Shown piece by piece: positions 35,401 to 43,769 of a stretch of 64,000 bases of DNA (positions are counted from its first letter, which is position 1; each line of letters starts with the position of its first letter). Both the position numbers and the translations under genes were made by a program. Source of the DNA: DASPLX01 sp035627375 (lineage in GTDB: Bacteria > Pseudomonadota > Gammaproteobacteria > Burkholderiales > Burkholderiaceae_D); contig DASPLX010000057.1 of assembly GCA_035627375.1 (NCBI GenBank), positions 62,001 to 126,000 on the forward strand, given 5' to 3'. The notes under the pieces were generated by a model. That model made no database searches. It was not told where the DNA came from and was given only the letters and a program-made list of their open reading frames with translations.

Positions 35401-36648
35401 TTAAAGATCGATTCCCATGGGGGCATCACCTCGCGCCAAGGCTTCCACGAGAGCGATATGCCGCGGCAGGCACACGGTTTGAAGGTCATAACGCTTAATG
35501 ACATCGGCACGCGCTTGGGCGCGCATTGACGAGTAGGCCGGTCCATCGGCAAGCACGGTAGCGATGGTTTCCGCCAATGACATGTGGTCGAAAAAATCGA
35601 CCAGCAAGCCGTTTTCTCCGTGCCTGATCACTTCTTCCACCGGCGGCGTGCGGGAGCCGATGACCGCGCAACCGGCGCTGAGCGCTTCAAGCAGTGACCA
35701 CGACAGGACGAACGGATAGGTCAAATAAACATGTGCGGCGGAGATTTGCAGGATCCGCAGGAATGACGCGTACGGGACATGGCCGACGAAGTGTACGCGC
35801 GACAGGTCGAGATCCTTGGCGACTTCTTCGAGAAAGATTTTTTTCCAAGATTGCCCTTCCGGCGGCTGGGCTCCATAACTGGTTCCCTCTCCACCGACAA
35901 TCAGAATGCGCGCCCTCGGGCGCAGCCGTTGCAATTCGGGCAGGGAGCGCATGAAGACGTGATAGCCGCGATAAGGTTCGAGCATGCGATTGACGAAAGT
36001 GACCACTTCGTCGCCCGGCTTCAACTCCACGCCGAGCTCTTCGAGTCGTATGCGGGCCGAGGGATTCGGCGCGGCGATTTGGGTATCGATACCGTCGTGA
36101 ATAACCGAGATCCGGGAGCGCGCCCATTCCGGGAACTGGAGTTGTTGCCAGCGCGTCGGACTGACTCCCCAATCCGCTGCTTCCAGCGAGAGCAAATTGT
36201 TCGCGTTTTTTGCCCGCATTCTCGCGTCGTTATCGAAACTGACGTCCATGAATTCGGGATCGAAATTGACATCGGAATTTTTCGTGTGATAGTAGAACTC
36301 CCAAAAGCACAGCAGCTTTGCTTGCGGCCATACGTCTTTCAGGAATAACGCCTCTCCCCAGGCCGGATGGGCGCAAATGATGTCAGGCGTAAAGCCTTGC
36401 TTTCTTAAGTCGACTGCAGCTCGCCCTGCTGCTTCTCCGCGCAAAACCTTGGTCTCGAATTCGCTCGCCCATGGATGGACGCCTGCGGTTGTACCGCGCT
36501 TGACGTGATAGCGCAGGATTTTGACGCCTGGCATTTCCGGCGCGGGCCGAATGCTCAATGCGACGACTTCATGGCCCTTTGCCGCCAACGCAGGGGCGAG
36601 ATGCATGTACTGGGCCGGGAAGTTCTGGTGAACGAAGAGAATTTTCAT
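35401..36648 (-). CDS. GT4 glycosyltransferase
   Basis: 415 residues from MKILFVHQNFPAQY, which overlaps the upstream gene's stop as ATGA. It has a two-domain GT-B fold. The C-terminal nucleotide-sugar part contains VTFVNRMLEPYRGYHVFMRS, ILIVGGEG and a loosely conserved acidic motif near LSWSLLEALSAGCAVIG, followed by VEEVIRHGENGLLVDF. The extended N-terminal frame to 36816 reads through the upstream gene. It is paired with a second GT4 and placed between the S-layer-like gene and its exporter, which suggests surface-protein or surface-glycan glycosylation. Donor and acceptor are unknown. Confidence 0.83.
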   Translation of the reverse strand: MKILFVHQNFPAQYMHLAPALAAKGHEVVALSIRPAPEMPGVKILRYHVKRGTTAGVHPWASEFETKVLRGEAAGRAAVDLRKQGFTPDIICAHPAWGEALFLKDVWPQAKLLCFWEFYYHTKNSDVNFDPEFMDVSFDNDARMRAKNANNLLSLEAADWGVSPTRWQQLQFPEWARSRISVIHDGIDTQIAAPNPSARIRLEELGVELKPGDEVVTFVNRMLEPYRGYHVFMRSLPELQRLRPRARILIVGGEGTSYGAQPPEGQSWKKIFLEEVAKDLDLSRVHFVGHVPYASFLRILQISAAHVYLTYPFVLSWSLLEALSAGCAVIGSRTPPVEEVIRHGENGLLVDFFDHMSLAETIATVLADGPAYSSMRAQARADVIKRYDLQTVCLPRHIALVEALARGDAPMGIDL

Positions 36649-38303
36649 GCTGCTGCCGAGTCCGGTTTTGGTGGGACGATATGGATGGCTTCCATCTTGG
36701 CCATCCATGCCAGTCCTCGCGCGATGCTTTGCCGTTGCGCCGCGGGGAAGGCGGAAACGATTTCTTGCACGGTGCGCGGAGAGCGTTCCGTGAGCAACGA
36801 GAGAATCGTTGCGCATTCGGTTTCATTCAGGTGAATCGACGTCGCGAAATTATTCATTCCCAGGTTTCGCCTGACGGCCAGATCGCAACCGGCCAATGGC
36901 ATGACGAGATGTCTGTCGCTCAAGACCGACGTCGGGTAACCGGCGAAGGCCGCGAACGGATCGGGGCGGTCCGGCCGCGAGGCGATGCGAGATGAAGGAT
37001 GGAGCTCCGGGTCCGCGCGCCGACGTTCGGCGAGATCATCCCAGAGCGCCTGATAGCGTCCGTAGATGACGGACCAGTCGTAGTCCTGCCGGGCGCGTTG
37101 TCTTCCGGTGTCACCCATTCGGCGCCGTAACGCCGGGTCTTCTATCAGTCGCAGGCATGCGTTTTCCAATGCTTGCGGATCGACGGCCACCAACTGGCTG
37201 GTGTAACCGCAATAGATGTCGTAATTGTCTTGCCCACGCTCGTGGCGGCGTGCGAATTCTTCGCCTAGTGGAGCGGGCGGCATCACGGTCGGAATGCGGA
37301 AGCCGTCGACGCCGTCACGCACCGTATCCTTGTAGCCGTCCCAATCGGTGACGATGACCGGCAGCCCGGCCGCCATTGCCTCGATCGGCGTGAGGCCGAA
37401 AGTCTCTTGAATGTTGTCCGACAGCGAGAAGAAGATATCGGCCGCCGCCCAAGCCTTCCTGCGTGCTTGGACATCGCGTCCATCGACATAGTCCGTTGCG
37501 ACGGATGGGCACAATATCGAGGCGCCATCCTTGAACGCTGCCTCGATCGGAGCATTGGCGAACCAGCCGCATTGCACGAGACGGACTTTGCGCCCTCGGG
37601 CGGCGCGTTCGAGCGCCGTGTACATCTGCAACGGATGTGCTTTGGCATGGAAGGAAAGGCGGCCGACGAACAACACCACGACTTCGTCTTCAGCAATGTC
37701 CATCGCCTGGCGCGCCTTAGTGCGCTCGTCCGCGGAAAATGCATAATCGTCGCAATGCACACCCAACGGGATCATAGGCAACTGGGGCAACTCGAAGCGG
37801 CAGGCGCCGAGCCGCATTCGTAAATAGTCTGCCTGGCGTTCCAGTAGAAAACGCACGGTGTCGCGTACGGAAGTGGAAGTGCATATCAATGCATCCCAGG
37901 AGCGTACCGGTGCCGTGAGGAGATCTACGATCGCCGTCATGGCGATATGCGAGGCAGTGGTATGAGTGATGCCGCACAGGCTATATAAACGGTCGCCCGA
38001 TGGAGCTCTGCGCCAGGCAAATTCCGTCAGTTCCGGTCCGGGCATGTAGAGCGTGCCTTCCATCTGCAATGCGGCCGGATCGGCGGTAGGTATCCATCCA
38101 ACCTGGCCGCCGAAGCCATGGCGCTTCAACTGAGTTCCGAAATGTTGGGCCGACTTCAGGTCGACGGCATGGCAAGCGAGCCGGGCAGCACCGGAACGGG
38201 CCGCAGCGCGTAGAAAGCCTTCGCCGGCGGCTTGTCGACCCATCAGTTTTTCGCCGCTGGTGACATAGCCTTCGGCTTCGTAATACATCGCTGCGTGCCG
38301 CAT
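36645..38303 (-). CDS. GT4 glycosyltransferase with C-terminal extension
   Basis: 552 residues. The GT-B core includes VVLFVGRLSFHAKAHPLQMY and a DNIQETFGLTPIEAMAAGLP motif with the EX7E pattern (ETFGLTPIE). About 130 extra C-terminal residues follow the core, with no recognised domain. The gene is first of a two-gene leftward operon with the GT4 at 35401. It diverges from the type I secretion ABC gene across a 378-bp region containing CRP-type site C, so it could share that control. Confidence 0.82.
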   Translation of the reverse strand: MRHAAMYYEAEGYVTSGEKLMGRQAAGEGFLRAAARSGAARLACHAVDLKSAQHFGTQLKRHGFGGQVGWIPTADPAALQMEGTLYMPGPELTEFAWRRAPSGDRLYSLCGITHTTASHIAMTAIVDLLTAPVRSWDALICTSTSVRDTVRFLLERQADYLRMRLGACRFELPQLPMIPLGVHCDDYAFSADERTKARQAMDIAEDEVVVLFVGRLSFHAKAHPLQMYTALERAARGRKVRLVQCGWFANAPIEAAFKDGASILCPSVATDYVDGRDVQARRKAWAAADIFFSLSDNIQETFGLTPIEAMAAGLPVIVTDWDGYKDTVRDGVDGFRIPTVMPPAPLGEEFARRHERGQDNYDIYCGYTSQLVAVDPQALENACLRLIEDPALRRRMGDTGRQRARQDYDWSVIYGRYQALWDDLAERRRADPELHPSSRIASRPDRPDPFAAFAGYPTSVLSDRHLVMPLAGCDLAVRRNLGMNNFATSIHLNETECATILSLLTERSPRTVQEIVSAFPAAQRQSIARGLAWMAKMEAIHIVPPKPDSAAA

Positions 38304-38524
38304 CTTGCCTCTCCATCTTCAGGAAGTCGGAATTATGCCCTCTCAGGACTTCCTCAGCCACGCTGAAATGGTAGCGTTTGGCGCGCCTCCGCTCTCGCGT
38401 GAGGAGTCGCTCTCGTTTCAAAAGCTGTTGTTTTGAAACGATTTTGTCGTCGAAATTTCAGTATTTTTTGCCGCCTTGAAAAAGGCTGGCAGGTAATGTT
38501 TTGCTGTGGTAAGCTTCGGGCAAA

Positions 38525-38540
38525 TGTGATTTGGATCACA
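38525..38540. promoter_or_regulatory. CRP-type site C, upstream of the type I secretion ABC gene
   Basis: TGTGATTTGGATCACA has both consensus arms (TGTGAT/ATCACA), flanked by AAA on the left and TTTT on the right, close to the full 22-bp CRP consensus. Its centre is 51.5 bp before the TATGTT hexamer at 38584, close to a class I geometry (-61.5) and 20 bp different from site B, about two helical turns. Confidence 0.75.
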
Positions 38541-38622
38541 TTTTATGAGGCGGGCCGCCAAGTCCAGGATCATCGACCTTTCTTATGTTGATGGCAATAC
38601 AGGCGTATCGGCTGGCTTCGAC

Positions 38623-38645
38623 AGCGCGTATTTTGCGCGCTTTTT
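38623..38645 (+). terminator. Intrinsic terminator in the exporter leader (possible attenuator)
   Basis: AGCGCG pairs with CGCGCT across a 7-base loop and is followed by a run of five Ts. No rightward gene lies upstream, so the only transcript it could stop is the one starting between site C and the exporter ABC gene. Confidence 0.6.
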
Positions 38646-38681
38646 CTTATGGGTTCCAGCCCTTCATGCGCCAGAAATAAC

Positions 38682-40490
38682 ATGAAACCAAAATTCCAGA
38701 TCCCGAAAGACGAAATCGCCCAGGCGCTTCTCAGCTTCAAGAGCGCATTTCGCACGGTAGGCGTTTTCAGCGCCATCATCAACCTGCTGATGCTGGTGCC
38801 ATCGATCTACATGCTGCAGGTCTATGACCGCGTCATCCCCAGCCGGAACGAGATTACGCTGCTGATGCTCACGCTGTTGATGCTCGGCCTGTACGCTTTC
38901 ATGAGCGCCCTGGAATACGTGCGCAGCTTCGTGGTGGTTCGAGTCGGCGCGCAGTTGGATATGAAGCTGAACAAGCGTGTCTATACCGCCGCGTTCGAGC
39001 AAAACCTGAAAAAGGGCGGAGGCAACGCCGGCCAGGCATTGCAGGATCTGACCAATATCCGCCAGTTTGTCACCGGCAACGCGCTGTTCGCCTTTTTCGA
39101 TGCGCCTTGGTTTCCGGTCTACTTGTTCGTCATCTTCCTGTTCGAACCGTTGCTGGGGCTTTTCTCGCTGGTCGGCACGATCGTGCTCGTCGTGCTGGCT
39201 TACATTAACGAGAAAGTGTCGAAAAAGCCGCTGGCGGAAGCGAACACGATGCTGGTCGTCTCCAGCACCCAGGCGACCAACAACCTGCGCAACGCGGAAG
39301 TCATCGAGTCGATGGGCATGCTGCCCAATCTGATGCATCGCTGGTTTGGCATGCATGGACGTTTCCTTCAGCTGCAAGGCGAGGCCAGCGAGAAGGCGGG
39401 AATCGTCTCGGCGATGACGAAGTTCGTGCAAGTATCTTTGCAATCCCTGGTGCTCGGCTACGGCGCATTGCTGACGATCGAAGGCAAGATCACTCCGGGC
39501 ATGATGATCGCGGCGTCGATTCTCGTTGGACGTGCCTTGAGCCCCGTGCAGACCGTGATCGCCGTCTGGAAGCAGTGGGCCAGCACGCGCAGCGCGTATG
39601 AGCGATTGACCGAATTGCTGGGTGCGAATCCGCCGCGTCAGTCCGGCATGAGTTTGCCGAAGCCGAACGGCATTGTGACGGTGGAGAGCGTTACCGCAGC
39701 GCCGCCGGGGGCGCAAGTCGCCGTGCTCAAGGGCGTCAATTTCTCGATTCAGCCGGGCGATGCGCTCGGTGTCATCGGGCCGAGCGGTTCCGGCAAGTCC
39801 ACGTTGGCGCGCCTGCTGGTCGGGGTCTGGCCTGCTCTTGGCGGCAAGGTGCGCCTGGACGCCGCCGACATCTATCAATGGAACAAGGACGAGCTCGGGC
39901 CGCATATCGGCTATCTGCCGCAGGATATCGAACTGTTTGCCGGCACTGTCAGCGATAACATCGCCCGCTTCGGCGAAGTCGATCCGGAAAAGGTGATCGA
40001 GGCGGCCAAGCGGGCCGGCGTGCATGACCTGATCCTGCATTTTCCGAAGGGCTACGACACCGTGCTGGCCGATGGCGGGGGCGGGCTGTCCGGCGGCCAG
40101 AAGCAAAGGCTCGGCTTGGCGCGTGCCATGTATGGCGATCCCTCGTTGCTGGTGTTGGACGAACCCAACTCGAATCTGGACGATGCCGGCGAGCAGGCGC
40201 TGGTTGCCGCAATCCAGGACTTGCGCCGCCGCGGCAAGACCATCGTGCTGATCACGCATCGCACCAGCGTCATCGGCGTGACCAACAAGGTGCTGTTGCT
40301 GCGTGACGGCAAGGTACAGGCATTCGGCCCGACAAACGAGGTGCTTGCGGCTGTGGCGAAGGCGAACCAGCAGGCGCTGCAACAGGCACAGCAGTTAAGA
40401 AACGCGCAGCAGCAGACTGCACAGCAACAGACCGCACAGCAACAGACCGCCGAGGGCGAACAGGCGCAAGCTGCCGCCACCGGCAACTGA
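38682..40490 (+). CDS. Type I secretion ABC transporter (PrtD/HlyB class)
   Basis: 602 residues from MKPKFQIPKD. The N-terminal transmembrane domain (about 25-300) lacks a C39 peptidase, as in the PrtD group. The nucleotide-binding domain has Walker A GPSGSGKST, signature LSGGQKQRLGLARA and Walker B LLVLDEPNSNLD. The C-terminus has QQQTA repeats encoded by a 15-bp unit. It powers export of unfolded RTX proteins directly to the outside, and the S-layer-like protein is the obvious substrate. The GTG/ATG upstream at 38649 is less family-like. The HlyD and TolC genes follow in one operon. Confidence 0.9.
   Translation: MKPKFQIPKDEIAQALLSFKSAFRTVGVFSAIINLLMLVPSIYMLQVYDRVIPSRNEITLLMLTLLMLGLYAFMSALEYVRSFVVVRVGAQLDMKLNKRVYTAAFEQNLKKGGGNAGQALQDLTNIRQFVTGNALFAFFDAPWFPVYLFVIFLFEPLLGLFSLVGTIVLVVLAYINEKVSKKPLAEANTMLVVSSTQATNNLRNAEVIESMGMLPNLMHRWFGMHGRFLQLQGEASEKAGIVSAMTKFVQVSLQSLVLGYGALLTIEGKITPGMMIAASILVGRALSPVQTVIAVWKQWASTRSAYERLTELLGANPPRQSGMSLPKPNGIVTVESVTAAPPGAQVAVLKGVNFSIQPGDALGVIGPSGSGKSTLARLLVGVWPALGGKVRLDAADIYQWNKDELGPHIGYLPQDIELFAGTVSDNIARFGEVDPEKVIEAAKRAGVHDLILHFPKGYDTVLADGGGGLSGGQKQRLGLARAMYGDPSLLVLDEPNSNLDDAGEQALVAAIQDLRRRGKTIVLITHRTSVIGVTNKVLLLRDGKVQAFGPTNEVLAAVAKANQQALQQAQQLRNAQQQTAQQQTAQQQTAEGEQAQAAATGN
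40407..40450 (+). repeat. 15-bp tandem repeat encoding QQQTA
   Basis: Three copies of a unit close to CAGCAACAGACCGCA lie at the 3' end of the ABC transporter gene. They lengthen a hydrophilic tail and keep frame if the copy number changes. Confidence 0.75.
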
Positions 40491-40518
40491 TACCTCGTCA
40501 TTCATCACAGGAACGAAA

Positions 40519-41874
40519 ATGAGAAAGCTTTTGAGTGATAAGAAGGCCGAGATCGCGGTCGTGGTGCCGGACGAGGCGCTGAAGGATGTCGACATCGACA
40601 CGAAGAGTTATACCCGGCTTGGATGGCTGATCGTCCTGCTCGGCGTCGGCGGATTCATGCTGTGGGCGATGTTCGCACCGCTCGACAAGGGCGTGCCGGT
40701 GAGCGGTACCGTCATGGTTTCCGGCAATCGCAAGGCCATCCAGCATCAGACCGGCGGCACGGTGGAGGATATCCTGGTCAAGGAAGGCGATCAGGTCAAG
40801 GCCGGGCAAGTGCTGGTACGCATGAACGATGTCCAGGCCAAGGCGAATGCCGAGGTGACGCGCGTTCAGTACTTCACGGCGCGCGCTACGGAGGCTCGCT
40901 TGATTGCGGAGCGCGACGGCAAGAAATCGATCGCCTTCCCTGCCGACTTGGAAAACGCAAAGAGCGATCCGCGCGTCGCCGCCAATATCGGGCTGCAGAA
41001 CCAGTTGTTCATGTCGCGGCAGTTGGCGCTGCAAAATGAGCTGGGGGCGCTCGACGAGAGCGTCGCCGGACTCAAGGTGCAAGTGCAAGGCCTCGAAGAG
41101 GCACGCGATATGCAAAAGGAGCAGCAGAAAATCCTGAAAGTCCAATTGGATGATCTGCGCGATCTGGCCAAGGAGGGTTATGTCGCTCGCAACCGCGTGC
41201 TGGACTTGGAACGCACGTATGCCCAGGTGAACGGAGCGATTGCCGAAAGCATCGGCAATATCGGCCGGGCGCAACGCCAGATCAGCGAACTGGGTCTGCG
41301 CCGTATTCAACGCCAACAGGAATATCAGAAGGAAGTGCGTTCGCAACTGGCGGAAGCGCAGAAGGAAGCGGAAGCGCTGATGAATCGCCTGAAGGGCGCG
41401 GATTTCGATCTCGCCAATGTCGAGATCAAGGCGCCGGTCGACGGCACCGTCGTAGGCATGAATGTATTCACGCGCGGCGGCGTGGTCAGTCCCGGATTCC
41501 GCTTGATGGATATCGTGCCGAGTGACGATCCGCTCGTCGTGGAAGGGCAGGTGCCTGTCAACCTGATCGACAAGGTGCACAAGGATTTGGAGATCGAGCT
41601 GATGTTTGCCGCCTTCAACCAGAACAAGACGCCGAACATTCCGGGTGTCGTCACGCAGGTCTCCGCCGATCGCTTCGTGGATGAGAGGAACGGCATGCCT
41701 TACTACAAGCTGCAGGCCCAGGTGACGCCGGAAGGCAAGAAGATGTTGGCGAATCTGCAGGTTCGTCCCGGCATGCCCGTGGAATTGTTCGTCAAGACCG
41801 GCGAGCGCACGATGATGAGCTATCTGTTGAAGCCGTTGTTCGATCGCGCTGAGACGGCGTTGACGGAGGAATGA
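40519..41874 (+). CDS. HlyD-family periplasmic adaptor (PrtE type)
   Basis: 451 residues. One N-terminal transmembrane helix (LGWLIVLLGVGGFMLWAMFA) precedes the lipoyl half (GNRKAIQHQTGGTVEDILVK), a long alpha-helical hairpin (about 100-290), and the second lipoyl/beta-barrel part (VEIKAPVDGTVVGMNVFTRGG). The C-terminal PYYKLQAQVTPEGKKML...RPGMPVELFVKTGERT is the HlyD signature. It bridges the ABC transporter and TolC. Its stop overlaps the next ATG as ATGA. Confidence 0.93.
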   Translation: MRKLLSDKKAEIAVVVPDEALKDVDIDTKSYTRLGWLIVLLGVGGFMLWAMFAPLDKGVPVSGTVMVSGNRKAIQHQTGGTVEDILVKEGDQVKAGQVLVRMNDVQAKANAEVTRVQYFTARATEARLIAERDGKKSIAFPADLENAKSDPRVAANIGLQNQLFMSRQLALQNELGALDESVAGLKVQVQGLEEARDMQKEQQKILKVQLDDLRDLAKEGYVARNRVLDLERTYAQVNGAIAESIGNIGRAQRQISELGLRRIQRQQEYQKEVRSQLAEAQKEAEALMNRLKGADFDLANVEIKAPVDGTVVGMNVFTRGGVVSPGFRLMDIVPSDDPLVVEGQVPVNLIDKVHKDLEIELMFAAFNQNKTPNIPGVVTQVSADRFVDERNGMPYYKLQAQVTPEGKKMLANLQVRPGMPVELFVKTGERTMMSYLLKPLFDRAETALTEE

Positions 41875-43709
41875 GCGTGCGCGCCCCCGTTGCAAGGCGT
41901 TTGCTCGCCAGTGTGCTGACGACCGCGTTGTTGCTGCAAGCCGTGCCTGCTTCGGCGATCGGCCTGCTCGAGGCCTACGAAGCGGCAGTGCAGAATGATC
42001 CGACCTATCGCGCGGCCGTGCACGAAAACGAGGCCGGTCAACAGAATATGGCGCTCGGCCGCGCCTATTTGCTGCCTAACTTGTCGCTGTCCTATTCGAC
42101 CAGCAATAACCGCTCGGACATCACGGAGCCGAACTTTCTCGGCCAGGTGAGCACCACTCATCCCGATTACCGGAGCCGCTCCGCCTCGCTCTCGCTGCGC
42201 CAACCGCTGCTCAACCTGGAAGCGATCGCGCGTTATCGCCAGAGCCTGGCGCAAACCGGCTATAGCGACGCGCAGTTCGCGGGACGCAAGCGGGACTTGA
42301 TCATCCGCCTGGTCAGCGCCTATGCCGATGCCCAGTACGCGGAATACCAGGCTGCCCTGGTGCAGGCACAGCGCGATGCCTACGCGGAGCAGATGCGCGT
42401 CAATGAACGCATGTTTCAGAAAGGCGAAGGCACCCGGACCGACATGCTGGAGACCAAGGCCAAGCTCGACCTGGCCGAGGCCCAGCTGATCGAGGCGCGC
42501 GACAATCTCACCGTGATGCGCAACGCGTTGGCGGCGATCGTCGGGCGCGAGATCACGGACCTCGACGGGCTGGCGGACGATTTCCGCGTCAAGCCGATGC
42601 AGCCGGCGAGTTTCGACGATTGGCGCGCCATCGCCTTGCAAAACAATGCCGAAGTCGCCGCGCAGAAACAGGCGGTCGAGGCGGCCCGGCAGGAAATCAA
42701 CAAGAACCGCGCGGGCCACGTCCCGCGCATCGACTTCGTCGCCGGCCTCAGCAAGGGCCAGTCGGAAAGCCTGACGACGCGCGATCAGGAATCGAAGGTG
42801 CGCAGCGTCGGCTTCCAATTGAGCATGCCGATCTTCTCCGGCGGCGCGACCGAAGCGGCGACGGTGCAGGCGGTCGCCAATCATGAGAAGGCCAAGTCGG
42901 AACTGGAGGCCAAGAGCAAGCAGGTGCTGGTCGAATTGCGCAAGCAATACAGCCAGGCGCTCAGCAGCGCCACCAAGATCGATGCGCTGATGAAGTCGGT
43001 GCAATCGGCGAACCTGCTGGTGGAGGCGACGCGCCAAAGCATCAAGGGCGGCGTGCGCATCAACCTCGACCTGCTCAACGCCCAGCAGCAGCTGTACGCG
43101 GCCAAGCGCGATCTGGCGCAGGCGCGCTACAACTACCTGCTGAGCTATCTGCGCTTGCGCAATGTGGCGGGAACGCTGACGGCCGACGACTTGCATGCGA
43201 TCGCCGGATATTTCGTGCGCGGCGGCGGCACCGCTTCCCCCGCTTCGGCGCCTGCCGCGATGACGCAAGTTTCGATGCCGGTCGGACCGGGTACCGGCGC
43301 CGCCGCTGCCGCGAGCGCCGCGCGTTTGCAGGCCCAGGCGCCGGTTGCGCCGGCGCCGGACGCGGACGCCGCGCGGAACGAGGTGCTCGAGCTGGTGAAC
43401 GCCTGGGCGCAGGCTTGGAGCGCACGCGACGTGGATGCCTACCTGGGCTTCTACGCAGACGGCTTCCGGCCCGACAACGGCCGCACCCACGCGGCCTGGG
43501 CCGAGGAGCGCCGCAGCCGCATCGAGGCCAAGAGCACCATCGCGGTAAGGACCGAAGCGCCCGAAGTGACGCTGAACGGCGATACCGCGACCGTGAAGTT
43601 CCGGCAAATCTACAAGTCGGATCGCCTGGCGGATGAGACGGACAAGACGCTAGTGCTGGTGAAGCAGGGCGGTGCCTGGAAGATCAAGCAGGAAACAACG
43701 GCCGGCTGA
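41871..43709 (+). CDS. TolC-family outer-membrane exporter with extra C-terminal NTF2-like (Cds6/SnoaL) domain
   Basis: 612 residues, long for a TolC protein (usually 430-500). The signal peptide ends near ASA. Two outer-membrane efflux repeats occupy about 35-435 (VQNDPTYRAAVHENEAG; GGVRINLDLLNAQQQLYAAKRDLAQARYN across two segments). An Ala/Pro-rich linker (445-495) then joins a compact domain at 500-610 (VNAWAQAWSARDVDAYLGFY, then GDTATVKFRQIYKSDR and GGAWKIKQE). That last pattern matches the NTF2-like C-terminal domain of Cds6-type L,D-transpeptidases. The fusion is unusual. A periplasmic docking or wall-linked role is inferred from the family, not proven. Confidence 0.87.
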   Translation: MSVRAPVARRLLASVLTTALLLQAVPASAIGLLEAYEAAVQNDPTYRAAVHENEAGQQNMALGRAYLLPNLSLSYSTSNNRSDITEPNFLGQVSTTHPDYRSRSASLSLRQPLLNLEAIARYRQSLAQTGYSDAQFAGRKRDLIIRLVSAYADAQYAEYQAALVQAQRDAYAEQMRVNERMFQKGEGTRTDMLETKAKLDLAEAQLIEARDNLTVMRNALAAIVGREITDLDGLADDFRVKPMQPASFDDWRAIALQNNAEVAAQKQAVEAARQEINKNRAGHVPRIDFVAGLSKGQSESLTTRDQESKVRSVGFQLSMPIFSGGATEAATVQAVANHEKAKSELEAKSKQVLVELRKQYSQALSSATKIDALMKSVQSANLLVEATRQSIKGGVRINLDLLNAQQQLYAAKRDLAQARYNYLLSYLRLRNVAGTLTADDLHAIAGYFVRGGGTASPASAPAAMTQVSMPVGPGTGAAAAASAARLQAQAPVAPAPDADAARNEVLELVNAWAQAWSARDVDAYLGFYADGFRPDNGRTHAAWAEERRSRIEAKSTIAVRTEAPEVTLNGDTATVKFRQIYKSDRLADETDKTLVLVKQGGAWKIKQETTAG

Positions 43710-43733
43710 GCCGAACGTTCGGGCCCCATACGA

Positions 43734-43757
43734 AAATCCCCGCCGAGGCGGGGATTT
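43734..43757. terminator. Bidirectional terminator between the tolC-like gene and trhO
   Basis: AAATCCCCGC and GCGGGGATTT form a near-perfect stem with As on one side and Ts on the other, so it can work for both convergent transcripts. Confidence 0.85.
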
Positions 43758-43769
43758 CTATTTCTACCG

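Larger units (their letters stand above)
38304..38681. promoter_or_regulatory. 378-bp divergent region between the GT4 pair and the type I exporter
   Basis: No gene is supported. It carries CRP-type site C (38525-38540), a candidate rightward -10 TATGTT at 38584-38589, and an intrinsic-terminator-like hairpin at 38623-38645 that lies before the exporter's start codon. An AT-rich stretch at 38440-38510 may hold the leftward promoter for the glycosyltransferases. Confidence 0.55.
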
